From: Nocardia anocheti
Lineage (GTDB): Bacteria; Actinomycetota; Actinomycetes; Mycobacteriales; Mycobacteriaceae
Direction of reading: 5' to 3'
Assembly (NCBI RefSeq): GCF_029675105.1
Contig: NZ_JAQQFV010000002.1
Location: forward strand, 682,001-746,000
DNA: 64,000 nucleotides
How positions within the stretch are numbered: the first letter of the stretch is position 1; every line of letters begins with the position of its first letter. Of this stretch, positions 17,491 to 25,953 are shown piece by piece. The notes beneath the pieces are model-generated. The model was not told the origin of the DNA. It saw only the letters and a list, made by a program, of their open reading frames with translations, and did no database searches. Both the position numbers and the translations under genes were made by a program.

Positions 17491-20433
17491 GTGTCCGACC
17501 CGACCGACGAGAACAACCCGGCAGCCGATCCTGCCGGTCCCGGCACGCCCGGGAAGCGGCCCGCCGAGCGCGGCGATTCGTCGAGCGCCCCCGGCGCACC
17601 GAAGTCGACCCCCGAAGCGGTCACCGAACCCGGCGGCAGACCGACCGCCCCGCCGCCGACCGCGGAGACGGTGGTGATCCGCCGGGATTCGCTGCCCGGT
17701 GGCGCCCCCGGCGGCTCCCCGCTGGCCGGGCTGTCCCAGGGCCTGCCCGGCGCCGAACCCGAGCCCACCGACACCGGCTCCCCGACCCCCGACCGGGTCG
17801 ACCCCGCCGGTCCGGACGCACCGACGACCTCCATGTCGATCCCGGGCAAGACCCCCTCGGTCGACCGTGGCGACGACCAGACCGTGAAAACCGTTCGCGA
17901 ACAGGCGAAACCGGGACCGGCGGATATCGCCACCGCGGCGATGACCCGCGCCGAGCTGTCGTCGGTGGATGAAGCGGACGACGCGGAGTCCGCGGGCGAT
18001 GCCGGTGCGGAGGGTGGGGGTGTCGGCTCGGACGCGACTTCCACCGAAGCTGCCGCGTCGAGCGGGAAGCCCGAAGGTAGCGCGGAGGCGTCATCGAAGG
18101 CCGCGCCGCGCGTCCAGGACGCGAAAGTCGCTTCGGCGGAAGGAAGCTCGTCCGAAACCTCCTCCGAAGGGGTTGCGGGCAAGGCCGGTTCGCCCGATCA
18201 AGGTGGTGTGGACGACGCCACCCACAAGTTCACAACACGGGCGGACAGTGCCGGTGCGGCTGCCGGTGGTGCGGCCGAGGCGGCTGCGGGCGCCGGTACG
18301 ACCGCCGAGGGCAGCGCCGATATCTCTGGTCTCGACGATGGCGCGGGCACGGATTCCTCCGCTACGGGTGCGGATTCCGCCCCGAATGCGGTCGCGGGCG
18401 CTGGTGCTGATGCGGCGGCTGGCGCTGGCACGGCGGCTGGTGCTGGTGCGGCGGCTGGTGCTGGCGCGGCGGCTGGCGCTGGCGCGGCGGCTGGCGCTGG
18501 CGCGGCGGCTGGCGCTGGCGCGGCGGCTGGCGCTGGCGCGGCGGCGGACGACCAGACCGTGGCGATGCGGGTGGTGAATCCGGCCGAGGCTCCGACGACG
18601 GCTATGCCGATCCAGCGTCCGAAGGGTACAGATCGGGTGGTGCCGCCTGCGGGTGGGCGCCCGGCGATGACTCCCCCGCCGTCTACTCCGCGCGGACCGG
18701 GCGGCCCGCGTCAGGCCGGTCAGCAGGGGCCGGGTGGTCCAGGGCAGCAGGGGCCGACGGGTCCAGGCCCGCAGGGACCCGGTGGACCCGGTCACCAGGG
18801 TCCGGCAGGTCCGGGCCCGCAAGGACCCGGTCACCAGGGTCCGGCAGGTCCGGGTTCGCAGGGTCCTGGCGGCCCCGGCCAGAAGGGCCAGACGGGCAGC
18901 GGCCCGCAAGGACCCGGTGGTCCGGGTCAGCAAGGTCCGACAAGCCCCGGGCCGCAAGGGCCGCGTGGGCCCGGTCAGCAGGGTCAGGCAAGCCCCAGCC
19001 CGCAGGGTCCCCGCGGGCCCGGCCAGCAAGGTCCGGCGGGTCCGGGTCAGAACGCTCCCGGACCGCAGCGGCCTGTGGGTGCCGGTCCGCAGGGACCGGG
19101 TGGACCCGGTAATCAAGGCCCGGGAGTGCAGGCTCGGCAGGGCGCGGGCGGCCTTGGCCAGCAGGGTCCCGGCGGGCCCGGCAACCAGGGTCCCGGTGGA
19201 CCCGGTCAGCAGGGCCCCGGTGGACCCGGTCAACAGGTCGGACCGCAGGGGCCGGGTGGGCCCGGCCAGGGTGGTCGCGGTCCGCAGGGCGCGGGTGTTC
19301 GCGGGCCGCAGGGTCCCGGTGCGCCCGGACAAGCCGGGCCGAGTCGACCTGTCGACGCTGGAGCCGATGGGCCCGGTGGACAGAGTCAGCAGAGTGCCGG
19401 TGGTATCAGCGCGGCGGGTGCCGTCGGGCTGGGTAAGCAAGGCCAGGCAGGCCCCGGCGCCCCCGGCCAGCAGGGGCCCAGTGGACTCCAGAAGGGACCG
19501 GGCGCTCCCGGTCAGCAGGGTCCGGCGGGCCCCGGTCAGCAAGGTCGCGGTGGGCCGACACAGCAGGGCCAGGGTGGAGCCGGGCAACAAGGTCCCGACA
19601 GGCCCGGGCAGCAAGGGCCGGGTGGGCCCGGGCGACCGGGCGGTTCCGGGCCGGGTGGTCCGGGGCAGCAGGGACCGGGTGGTTCGGCTTCGCAGGGGCT
19701 GGCCGGTGCCGGGCAGCAGGGGCCGGGTGGGGCCGGGCGGCCGGGTGGTGAGCCCGGGCAGCGGCCGGTGGTGCCCGCGCAGCAGTTCCAGCAGGGGCTG
19801 GGGTCGCAGCGGGGTGGGGTCGAGGAGACTCAGCCTTCGCCGCCCAAGGGGGCGGGGCAGCGGCCGGGGGCCGCGTCGGCGCCTTCGCCTGCCGATATCC
19901 AGCCGACCAGGCCCGCCGAGCAGTTGGCGGGGCAGCGGCAGGTGGCACCGCCGCAGCGGGTCGGCGCGGAGGGGTCCGGTGAGACGGCCACTCCGGAGCG
20001 GTCGAAGAAGTGGTGGCTGGCGGTCGGGGGCGCGGCCGTGGTCGTGATCGCGCTGCTCGGCACGGTCATCGCGCTGATGACCGGCGGGGACAATTCGCCG
20101 GAGGGTCAGGTCAAGGCGGCTATCGGTGATTACACCGACGCGCTGCGTAGCGGAAACCTCGACGATCTGCGCGCCAGCACCTGCGGCGAACTGCACGATT
20201 TCTATCAGGGCATCAGCGCCCAGCAGTTCGACACCGTGCACAAGATCTCGGCCGAGCACGGCTCGATTCCGGTCGTATCCAGCGTGAACGCGGTGCGCAT
20301 CACCGGTGACACCGCGCTGGCCGAGGCCACGGTCTCCACCGAGGGCGACCCCTCGAAGCAGACCGCGCGAACCTTCGATCTGCAGCGCACGGACGGCGAG
20401 TGGAAGGTCTGCGACCCCGCGGGAACCCCGTGA
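17491..20433 (+). CDS. 980-residue collagen-like, Ala/Gly-repeat single-pass membrane protein (Rv0361-like C-terminus)
   Basis: From a GTG preceded by a weak AGAG. Residues 1-300 are acidic and low-complexity (Pro/Ser/Thr/Glu). Residues about 303-354 are tandem AGAGAA hexapeptides. Residues about 400-765 are collagen-like G-P-x/G-x-Q triplets (GPGGPGQQG motifs). Residues about 840-866 form a single membrane helix after basic KK. The last 115 residues resemble the Rv0361/DUF4878-type extracytoplasmic domain (NSPEGQVKAAIGDYTDALRSG, ending FDLQRTDGEWKVC). Rv0361 is far shorter (about 275 residues). With no signal peptide and positive charge before the helix, the repeats should lie in the cytoplasm. 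Monocistronic, closed by a hairpin. Confidence 0.88.
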   Translation: MSDPTDENNPAADPAGPGTPGKRPAERGDSSSAPGAPKSTPEAVTEPGGRPTAPPPTAETVVIRRDSLPGGAPGGSPLAGLSQGLPGAEPEPTDTGSPTPDRVDPAGPDAPTTSMSIPGKTPSVDRGDDQTVKTVREQAKPGPADIATAAMTRAELSSVDEADDAESAGDAGAEGGGVGSDATSTEAAASSGKPEGSAEASSKAAPRVQDAKVASAEGSSSETSSEGVAGKAGSPDQGGVDDATHKFTTRADSAGAAAGGAAEAAAGAGTTAEGSADISGLDDGAGTDSSATGADSAPNAVAGAGADAAAGAGTAAGAGAAAGAGAAAGAGAAAGAGAAAGAGAAAGAGAAADDQTVAMRVVNPAEAPTTAMPIQRPKGTDRVVPPAGGRPAMTPPPSTPRGPGGPRQAGQQGPGGPGQQGPTGPGPQGPGGPGHQGPAGPGPQGPGHQGPAGPGSQGPGGPGQKGQTGSGPQGPGGPGQQGPTSPGPQGPRGPGQQGQASPSPQGPRGPGQQGPAGPGQNAPGPQRPVGAGPQGPGGPGNQGPGVQARQGAGGLGQQGPGGPGNQGPGGPGQQGPGGPGQQVGPQGPGGPGQGGRGPQGAGVRGPQGPGAPGQAGPSRPVDAGADGPGGQSQQSAGGISAAGAVGLGKQGQAGPGAPGQQGPSGLQKGPGAPGQQGPAGPGQQGRGGPTQQGQGGAGQQGPDRPGQQGPGGPGRPGGSGPGGPGQQGPGGSASQGLAGAGQQGPGGAGRPGGEPGQRPVVPAQQFQQGLGSQRGGVEETQPSPPKGAGQRPGAASAPSPADIQPTRPAEQLAGQRQVAPPQRVGAEGSGETATPERSKKWWLAVGGAAVVVIALLGTVIALMTGGDNSPEGQVKAAIGDYTDALRSGNLDDLRASTCGELHDFYQGISAQQFDTVHKISAEHGSIPVVSSVNAVRITGDTALAEATVSTEGDPSKQTARTFDLQRTDGEWKVCDPAGTP
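18402..18548 (+). repeat. 18-bp tandem repeats encoding AGAGAA
   Basis: About eight copies of a unit close to GCTGGCGCTGGCGCGGCG, the last five nearly identical. In frame and encoding a 6-residue alanine/glycine repeat. Length is divisible by three, so copy-number change would keep the frame. Confidence 0.9.
18688..19770 (+). repeat. Collagen-like Gly-Pro-Gln repeat region
   Basis: Imperfect repeats of 9-45 bp coding for G-x-y triplets rich in GPG, GQQ and GPQ. Triplet phase is interrupted at several points, unlike bacterial collagens with an unbroken triple helix. Bases in neighbouring copies differ mostly at third positions, consistent with selection on the protein. Confidence 0.85.
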
Positions 20434-20444
20434 CCTGGTGCTGA

Positions 20445-20481
20445 ACCCGTCGTAGTGGGCGAGCTGCCCGCTATGACGGGT
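20445..20481 (+). terminator. Hairpin after the collagen-like gene
   Basis: 16-bp arms (20445-20460 and 20466-20481) with only two G-U pairs and a GAGCT loop. There is no T run, so termination may be weak or the hairpin may protect the 3' end. Confidence 0.55.
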
Positions 20482-20531
20482 CACACATAACTGGTCTTCC
20501 TGCTGTACGCCCCGGTAACATTTTCCGGATC

Positions 20532-21590
20532 ATGAGCAGGGAACAGACAGTGTCGCAGCCGGACATCGAAGCTGTGGTCCCGGATACGACGCTGGTCGGC
20601 CAGCGTTTCGGCTTCCGTGATCACTATGAGGTCGGTCGCGAGAAGATCCGGGAATTCGCCAGGGCCGTGCAGAATCTGCATCCCGCCCACCAGCACGAAG
20701 TGGACGCGCGCAAGCTCGGCTACGACGGTGTCATCGCGCCGCCGACCTTCGCCTCGGTGATCGGCATGAGCGCCACGCGCGCCCTGCTCGACAGCGTGCT
20801 GACCGAGTACGACATCTCCCGCGTGCTCCAGACCGACCAGGTCTTCGAGATCTTCCGCCCGATCCTGGCCGGTGACCGGATCAGCACCGAGATCGATATC
20901 GAGTCGATCCGCCAGTTCGGTGACAACGACTTCATCGTGGTGGGGTTCAAGCTGGTGAACCAGCACGACCAGATCACCGTGCAGGGCACCACCACCATCG
21001 TGGCCCGCAAGGGCGTCGAGGTGGACCCGAACATCGTCGAGGCCGTCGAGAACATCAGCATGCATCCGCGCCCCGCGGTGATCGCCGGTGTCGACACCGC
21101 CGACGTGCTGTTCCGCCACACCGGCCCGGTCCGCCCCGGCGGCGTGCGCGAGACCGCGCCGGTGAACACCACTCCCGAGTTCGACTCCCTGGTCAAGGGC
21201 GCGGAGCTGCCCACCGCCACCGCCCGGGTGACCCGCGGCGATCTGGCCAACTACGCGGGCGTCTCCGGCGACCCCAACCCCATCCACTTCAGCGACCGCG
21301 CCGCCGAACTGGCCGGACTGCCGACCGTCGTCGCGCACGGCCTGCTCACCATGGGCCTGACGGCGCAGTACCTCACCGACTGGCTCGGCGACCCCACCGC
21401 CATCGAGAAGCTGAGCGTGCGCTTCTCCGGCTTCGTCCCCGTGCCGCCCACCGAGGCGGGCCTCATCGAGTTCTCCGGCAAGATCAAGTCGATCGACCCC
21501 GAGCGCCGCGCGGCCACCGTCCTGCTGAGCGGAATCTCCGACGGCCGCAAGCTCTTCGGGCGCGCCGCCGCCGAAATCCGCCTCACCTGA
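20532..21590 (+). CDS. Fused (3R)-hydroxyacyl-ACP dehydratase, HadA/HadB type
   Basis: 352 residues with two hotdog folds. The N-terminal half (about 20-165) is FAS1-type dehydratase/HadA-like; the C-terminal half (about 225-350) is MaoC/HadB-like with catalytic D247 and H252 in SGDPNPIHF. It should dehydrate 3-hydroxyacyl chains in fatty or mycolic acid elongation. In mycobacteria HadA and HadB are separate, while fused dehydratases (HtdX/HtdY type) are single-chain. The N-terminus could also begin at the GTG at 20550, which has the better ribosome site (CAGGGA at 20537-20542). Confidence 0.85.
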   Translation: MSREQTVSQPDIEAVVPDTTLVGQRFGFRDHYEVGREKIREFARAVQNLHPAHQHEVDARKLGYDGVIAPPTFASVIGMSATRALLDSVLTEYDISRVLQTDQVFEIFRPILAGDRISTEIDIESIRQFGDNDFIVVGFKLVNQHDQITVQGTTTIVARKGVEVDPNIVEAVENISMHPRPAVIAGVDTADVLFRHTGPVRPGGVRETAPVNTTPEFDSLVKGAELPTATARVTRGDLANYAGVSGDPNPIHFSDRAAELAGLPTVVAHGLLTMGLTAQYLTDWLGDPTAIEKLSVRFSGFVPVPPTEAGLIEFSGKIKSIDPERRAATVLLSGISDGRKLFGRAAAEIRLT

Positions 21591-21602
21591 GGCGTTTTCC
21601 GA

Positions 21603-22430
21603 CTAGGCGAAGGCCGCGCTGTTGCGGGCGACCCACTCCGCGAAGGTGCGCGGAGCGCGCCCGAGCAGCCGTTCGACATCCGGGCTGACCTGCCGCTCAA
21701 CAGGTTTGGGTGAGCCGAGGATGTCCAGGGTCGACTCGACGATGTGTTCGGGCATGAACCGCACCATCTCGGCCTTGGCTTCGGCGCGCGACAATTCGAT
21801 GAAGCGCACCGGCTCGCCCAACGCCGCCGCGATATCGGCGACCTGCTCACGCGGCGAGATCGCCACCGGCCCGGTCAGGTCGTAGGCGCGGCCGCCGTGC
21901 CCGCTGTCGAGCAGGGTGACGGCGGCGACAGCGGCGATATCGGTCGGGTCGATGACCGGCAGCGCGACATCGCCGAACGGCGCCGCGACCATGCGTCGCG
22001 CGCGCACCGATTCCGCCCACTGCACCGCGTTGGACGCGAATCCGCCCGGCCGCAGCATCGTCCACTCGACACCGGATTCCCGGACGGTGTCCTCCATCGC
22101 CGACGGATGGCTGCCGGTGCCGACCCCTTGCGAGGACAGCAGGACGACCCGCCGGATTCCGGCACCCTTCGCGATGTCCATCACCTCGGTCACCTGGCCG
22201 CCGTCGGCGACGAAATCCCCTGAGGTCAACAGGAACAGCGACTCGGCTCCCTCGAAGGCCGCCGCGAGATCCGTCGGCTCGGCGAGATCGGCCTGCTGCC
22301 ACCGCACTCCCGCGGGCACATCGGCGCCCGTCACCCCGCGCGAGACCGCTGTCACTCGCTCACCAGCCGCGACCAACGCCTCCACCAACGGCCGCCCGAT
22401 ATTGCCCGTCGCTCCGGTCACCACGATCAT
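21603..22430 (-). CDS. NmrA-type NAD(P)-binding protein
   Basis: 275 residues, atypical short-chain dehydrogenase fold: GATGNIG (6-12) binds the nucleotide, MLRPGGFASN (about 120-129) is the NmrA/QOR2-type motif. Such proteins are quinone reductases or redox sensors. The ATG at 22430 has GAAAGAGGAAC upstream. Divergent from an HxlR regulator across 88 bp that hold a palindromic operator, so the regulator probably controls it in response to quinones or electrophiles (as QorR/HxlR relatives do). Confidence 0.85.
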   Translation of the reverse strand: MIVVTGATGNIGRPLVEALVAAGERVTAVSRGVTGADVPAGVRWQQADLAEPTDLAAAFEGAESLFLLTSGDFVADGGQVTEVMDIAKGAGIRRVVLLSSQGVGTGSHPSAMEDTVRESGVEWTMLRPGGFASNAVQWAESVRARRMVAAPFGDVALPVIDPTDIAAVAAVTLLDSGHGGRAYDLTGPVAISPREQVADIAAALGEPVRFIELSRAEAKAEMVRFMPEHIVESTLDILGSPKPVERQVSPDVERLLGRAPRTFAEWVARNSAAFA

Positions 22431-22472
22431 GTTCGTTCCTCTTTCCGAGTTCGTCTGTGTACTCGGGCGACG

Positions 22473-22500
22473 CTACTATCGTAGAGATAGTAGGTACCTA
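22473..22500. promoter_or_regulatory. Palindromic operator between nmrA-like and hxlR-like genes
   Basis: Inverted repeat CTACTATC (22473-22480) and GATAGTAG (22486-22493) with a 5-bp spacer, then the palindrome TAGGTACCTA (22491-22500). HxlR dimers bind such sites as known for the family. It lies 18-45 bp before the regulator start and within the promoter region of the divergent gene. Confidence 0.65.
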
Positions 22501-22518
22501 GAGGAAAGTAATGGATAC

Positions 22519-22914
22519 GTGACGAGCGACACAGCATGGAACCCAGGCGATGACGTCGCCCCGGAGAACGCATGCCCGATCGCACCCGTGGTCGACGTCG
22601 TGTTCTCCCGCTGGACCACGCCGATCCTCTGGGTGCTGCATCAGCACGGCCCGCATCGATTCGTCGAGTTGCAGCGGCGGATCGGCACGATCACGCCCAA
22701 GGTGCTGACCGAGCGATTGCGGCAGCTCGAGCGCGACGGACTGATCGCGCGCACCTACTTCGCGGAGGTGCCCCCACGGGTGGTCTACGAGATCAGCGAT
22801 CTCGGACGCAGCCTGGCACCACTGTTCGCGGCGCTGGCCGAATGGTCGGTGAACCTCACCGAGGTCGACCGGGCGCGCGAGAGCTACGACACGAAGCAGC
22901 GCCTGAGCCGCTAG
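22519..22914 (+). CDS. HxlR-family transcriptional regulator
   Basis: 131 residues from a GTG with GAGGAAAG 10 bp upstream. The cysteine in ENACPIAPVVDVV (near residue 18) is the conserved redox-sensing position of HxlR/HypR/YodB-type regulators. The winged helix includes SRWTTPILWVL, HRFVELQRRIGTITPKVLTERL (recognition helix) and the wing RTYFAEVPPRVVYEIS. Divergent from the NmrA-type gene it probably controls. Its last 4 bp overlap the convergent EmbR-like gene. Confidence 0.9.
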   Translation: MTSDTAWNPGDDVAPENACPIAPVVDVVFSRWTTPILWVLHQHGPHRFVELQRRIGTITPKVLTERLRQLERDGLIARTYFAEVPPRVVYEISDLGRSLAPLFAALAEWSVNLTEVDRARESYDTKQRLSR

Positions 22915-24029
22915 GCCACCGCGAGGAAGGTCAGCAGGGTCGCGCCGATCCGGATGACATCCCCGTCGGCCAGCAGAGCCCCACTGTCGATGGGTACTTC
23001 GTTCACGTACACGCCGTTGGCCGAGTGCAGATCCTTGATCAGCAGTCCGGCCCGGCTGGGCATGATGTGGGCGTGGTAGCGGCTGGCCTTGGGGTCGTCG
23101 AGGACCAGTTCGTTGTCGGTCATCCGCCCGATCCTGATGCCGCCGTGCGGAATCGGGATCGTGCGGCCGTCGGCGAAGCGCAGATTGCCGTTGCGGATCG
23201 AGCGCGGGACCTCGGTGACCGTCTCGGTCATGGCCGCGGCGACCTGATCGGATCGCTTGGCGGTCAACACATTCAGCGGCTCCTGGCGCAGCACCCGCTG
23301 CTCCAGCTCGATCAGCGCGGCGCCGGGATCGATCCCGAGTTCCTCGGCGAGCACACCGCGCACCCGACGGCACGCCTCGAGCGCGTCGGCCTGCCTGCCG
23401 GACAGGTACAGCGCGGTGATCAGCTGACCCCACAGCGGTTCGCGCAGCGGATGCTCGTTGGTCATCGTGACCAGCTCGCCGATCACCGAAGACGCGCGCC
23501 CGCAGGCGATCTCGGCGTCCACGCGGGCCGAGGCCGCGAGCAGACGCTCCTCGTTCATGGCGGTGGCGAAGCCGTCGGCGAACTGCAGTCCGGCCAGATC
23601 GGCCAGGGCGCGACCCGACCATTCGCGCAGCGCGGCACCGAACAGATTGGACGCGCCGGGATGGTCACCGAGCTCGAAGCAGCGCGAGCCCGCCTCCCGC
23701 GCGGTCTCGAAACGGCCGAGATCGCACGCGGTGTCCGGGATTTCGAGGCGGTAGCCCGCCCCCTCGGTGCGCAGCACCTGCGCCGAATCCACCCCGGCGT
23801 TGCGCAGCGCCTTGCGGATATTGGAGACGAACACCTGCAGACTCGCGGCATAGGAGTCCGGCGGATCCTCGTTCCACACCATCTCGGCCAGCACCGCGGA
23901 AGACACCGCGCGCCGCCGGTTGACAGTGAGCGCGGCAAGCAGAGCGCGCGGCTTGGGCCCGCCGACCGCCACCGGCTCACCGCCGACGAGCAGTCGAACG
24001 GGCCCGAGCACACGGACATCAAGACTCAT
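22911..24029 (-). CDS. SARP-type regulator with C-terminal FHA domain (EmbR-like)
   Basis: 372 residues: OmpR-type winged helix (about 1-95), bacterial transcriptional activator domain of TPR helices (about 100-255), then FHA domain (about 288-370) with RIGR, SRYHAHI and NGVYVN signatures for phosphothreonine binding. This order matches M. tuberculosis EmbR, which is activated by Ser/Thr kinase phosphorylation. The target cannot be inferred; an emb operon is not in the window. It lies 36 bp downstream of fba on the same strand. Confidence 0.9.
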   Translation of the reverse strand: MSLDVRVLGPVRLLVGGEPVAVGGPKPRALLAALTVNRRRAVSSAVLAEMVWNEDPPDSYAASLQVFVSNIRKALRNAGVDSAQVLRTEGAGYRLEIPDTACDLGRFETAREAGSRCFELGDHPGASNLFGAALREWSGRALADLAGLQFADGFATAMNEERLLAASARVDAEIACGRASSVIGELVTMTNEHPLREPLWGQLITALYLSGRQADALEACRRVRGVLAEELGIDPGAALIELEQRVLRQEPLNVLTAKRSDQVAAAMTETVTEVPRSIRNGNLRFADGRTIPIPHGGIRIGRMTDNELVLDDPKASRYHAHIMPSRAGLLIKDLHSANGVYVNEVPIDSGALLADGDVIRIGATLLTFLAVA

Positions 24030-24065
24030 GAGCTCGGGCCCCGTCAGATCGATACGAGAGGCCGG

Positions 24066-25103
24066 TCAGGAACCGCTGACGGAACGTCCGGCCGACTTCA
24101 GGTCGTTGCAGGCCTCGAGCACGCGCTCGGCCATCGAGGTCTCGGCCTTCTTCAGGTAGCTGCGCGGGTCGTAGACCTTCTTGTTGCCGACCTCACCGTC
24201 GATCTTCAGCACACCGTCGTAGTTGGCGAACATGTGACCGGCGACCGGGCGGGTGAAGGCGTACTGGGTGTCGGTGTCGACGTTCATCTTCACCACGCCG
24301 TAGCGCAGCGAGTCCTCGATCTCGGACTTCAGCGAGCCGGAGCCGCCGTGGAAGACGAAGTCGAAGGGCTGGGCGTCGCTGTCCAGGCCCAGCTTGGCCG
24401 CGGCCACCCGCTGGCCCTCGGCCAGCACCTCGGGCTTGAGCACCACGTTGCCCGGCTTGTACACACCGTGCACATTGCCGAAGGTGGCCGCCAGCAGGTA
24501 CTTGCCGTTCTCCCCCGCGCCCAGGGCGTCGATGGTCTTCTCGAAGTCCTCGGGCGAGGTGTAGAGCTTGTCGTTGATCTCGGCCTCGACGCCGTCCTCT
24601 TCACCGCCGACGACGCCGATCTCGACCTCGAGGATGATGTTGGCGGCCTTCGACAGCTTCAGCAGTTCCTTGGCGATCTCGAGGTTCTCGTCGATCGGGA
24701 TGGCCGAACCGTCCCACATGTGCGACTGGAACAGCGGGTTCAGGCCGTTGTTCACGCGCTCCTGCGAGATCGCGAGCAGCGGGCGCACGTAGGTGTCGAG
24801 CTTGTCCTTGGGGCAGTGGTCGGTGTGCAGTGCGATGGTCACGTCGTAGCGGGCGGCGACCACGTGCGCGAACTCGGCCAGCGCGACCGCGCCGGTGACC
24901 ATGTCCTTCACACCCAGGCCGGAGCCGAACTCGGCGCCACCGGTCGAGAACTGGATGATGCCGTCGCTGCCCGCGTCCGCGAAGCCCTTGATGGCGGCGT
25001 TGATCGTCTCCGACGAAGTGCAATTGATGGCCGGGAATGCGAACGAGTGCGCCTTGGCCCGGCCGAGCATCTCGGCGTAGACCTCCGGAGTCGCGATAGG
25101 CAC
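24066..25103 (-). CDS. fba: Class II fructose-bisphosphate aldolase
   Basis: 345 residues from a GTG at 25103 with GGAGG eight bases upstream; an in-frame ATG further up (25139) adds residues with no similarity. Glycolysis/gluconeogenesis: cleaves fructose-1,6-bisphosphate, zinc dependent. TDHCPKDKLD holds a zinc histidine and the catalytic aspartate, EVEIGVVGGEEDG is the family signature, HGGSGS the phosphate loop and VNVDTDTQYA the substrate site. Same neighbourhood as Rv0363c. Confidence 0.97.
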   Translation of the reverse strand: MPIATPEVYAEMLGRAKAHSFAFPAINCTSSETINAAIKGFADAGSDGIIQFSTGGAEFGSGLGVKDMVTGAVALAEFAHVVAARYDVTIALHTDHCPKDKLDTYVRPLLAISQERVNNGLNPLFQSHMWDGSAIPIDENLEIAKELLKLSKAANIILEVEIGVVGGEEDGVEAEINDKLYTSPEDFEKTIDALGAGENGKYLLAATFGNVHGVYKPGNVVLKPEVLAEGQRVAAAKLGLDSDAQPFDFVFHGGSGSLKSEIEDSLRYGVVKMNVDTDTQYAFTRPVAGHMFANYDGVLKIDGEVGNKKVYDPRSYLKKAETSMAERVLEACNDLKSAGRSVSGS

Positions 25104-25225
25104 AGCAGTGACCTCCGTGTGTCGGGAGCGAAAAACCAATTCTGTCAGGCCACACCCTAAATTAGGAAGGCAAGGACGGGTTCACCGGTGCTCACGTCAC
25201 AGATTCGCCCGGTACTGTGGGGGCC

Positions 25226-25948
25226 GTGACTTTGCTGGCGGTATCCGATGCAGTGACGAACAACCTCGCGTTGACCCAGTTGCTGGACCCGATGTATCTG
25301 CTCCAGGAGACCTGGCTGAAGAACGCGGTCCTACCCGCCATCCTCGCCATCGTCTTCATCGAGACCGGTCTGCTGTTCCCGTTGCTGCCCGGTGACTCGC
25401 TGCTGTTCACCGGCGGCATGCTGGCCGCGCAGGAGAACGCGCCGATGTCGGTATGGGTGCTGGTTCCGGCGGTGATCGTCACCGCGTTCCTCGGTGATCA
25501 GTGCGCGTATTGGATCGGCCGCAAGATCGGCCCGGCCATCTTCCGTAAGGAGGACAGCCGTTTCTTCAAGAAGCAATACATCACCGAGACGCACGAGTTC
25601 TTCGAAAAGCACGGCCCGAAGACGATCATCCTGGCCCGGTTCGTGCCGATCGTGCGCACGTTCATGCCGGTGCTGGCGGGTGTGTCGAAGATGGACTACC
25701 GCAAGTACGTGGCCTTCGACATCGTCGGCGCGGTGCTCTGGGGTGGTGGCGTCACGGTGCTGGGCTACTTCCTCGGCAATGTCGGCTTCATCCGCGACCA
25801 CATCGAGGCGATCTTCCTGCTGATCGTGTTCGTCTCGATCCTGCCCGCCATCATCACCGTCGGTAAGAAGGTGCTCGAGCGGCGCAACGCGCCCGCCGAG
25901 CCCGTGCAGGCCAATGAGCTGGCCGCGTCGGCGAACGAGACGCACTGA
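25226..25948 (+). CDS. DedA/SNARE-associated membrane protein 1 (Rv0364-like)
   Basis: About 240 residues from the GTG at 25226; an in-frame GTG at 25217 is also possible and neither has a clear ribosome site. Membrane helices with the signature ETGLLFPLLPGDSLLFTGG (near the first helix), then FEKHGPKTIILARFVPIVRTFMPVLAG, containing the conserved arginines of DedA lipid scramblases/transporters. The KEDSRFFKKQYITETHEFF stretch is highly like Rv0364. Translationally close to the second DedA gene (5 bp). Confidence 0.9.
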   Translation: MTLLAVSDAVTNNLALTQLLDPMYLLQETWLKNAVLPAILAIVFIETGLLFPLLPGDSLLFTGGMLAAQENAPMSVWVLVPAVIVTAFLGDQCAYWIGRKIGPAIFRKEDSRFFKKQYITETHEFFEKHGPKTIILARFVPIVRTFMPVLAGVSKMDYRKYVAFDIVGAVLWGGGVTVLGYFLGNVGFIRDHIEAIFLLIVFVSILPAIITVGKKVLERRNAPAEPVQANELAASANETH

Positions 25949-25953
25949 TCGCA

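Noticed and set aside
18688..19770. Repeats resembling a CRISPR array
   Set aside because: They are in-frame collagen-like codons with variable spacing and no constant repeat/spacer pattern.
18091..20484. 797-codon antisense frame over the collagen-like gene
   Set aside because: Low-complexity mirror of the repeats, no start site or domain.
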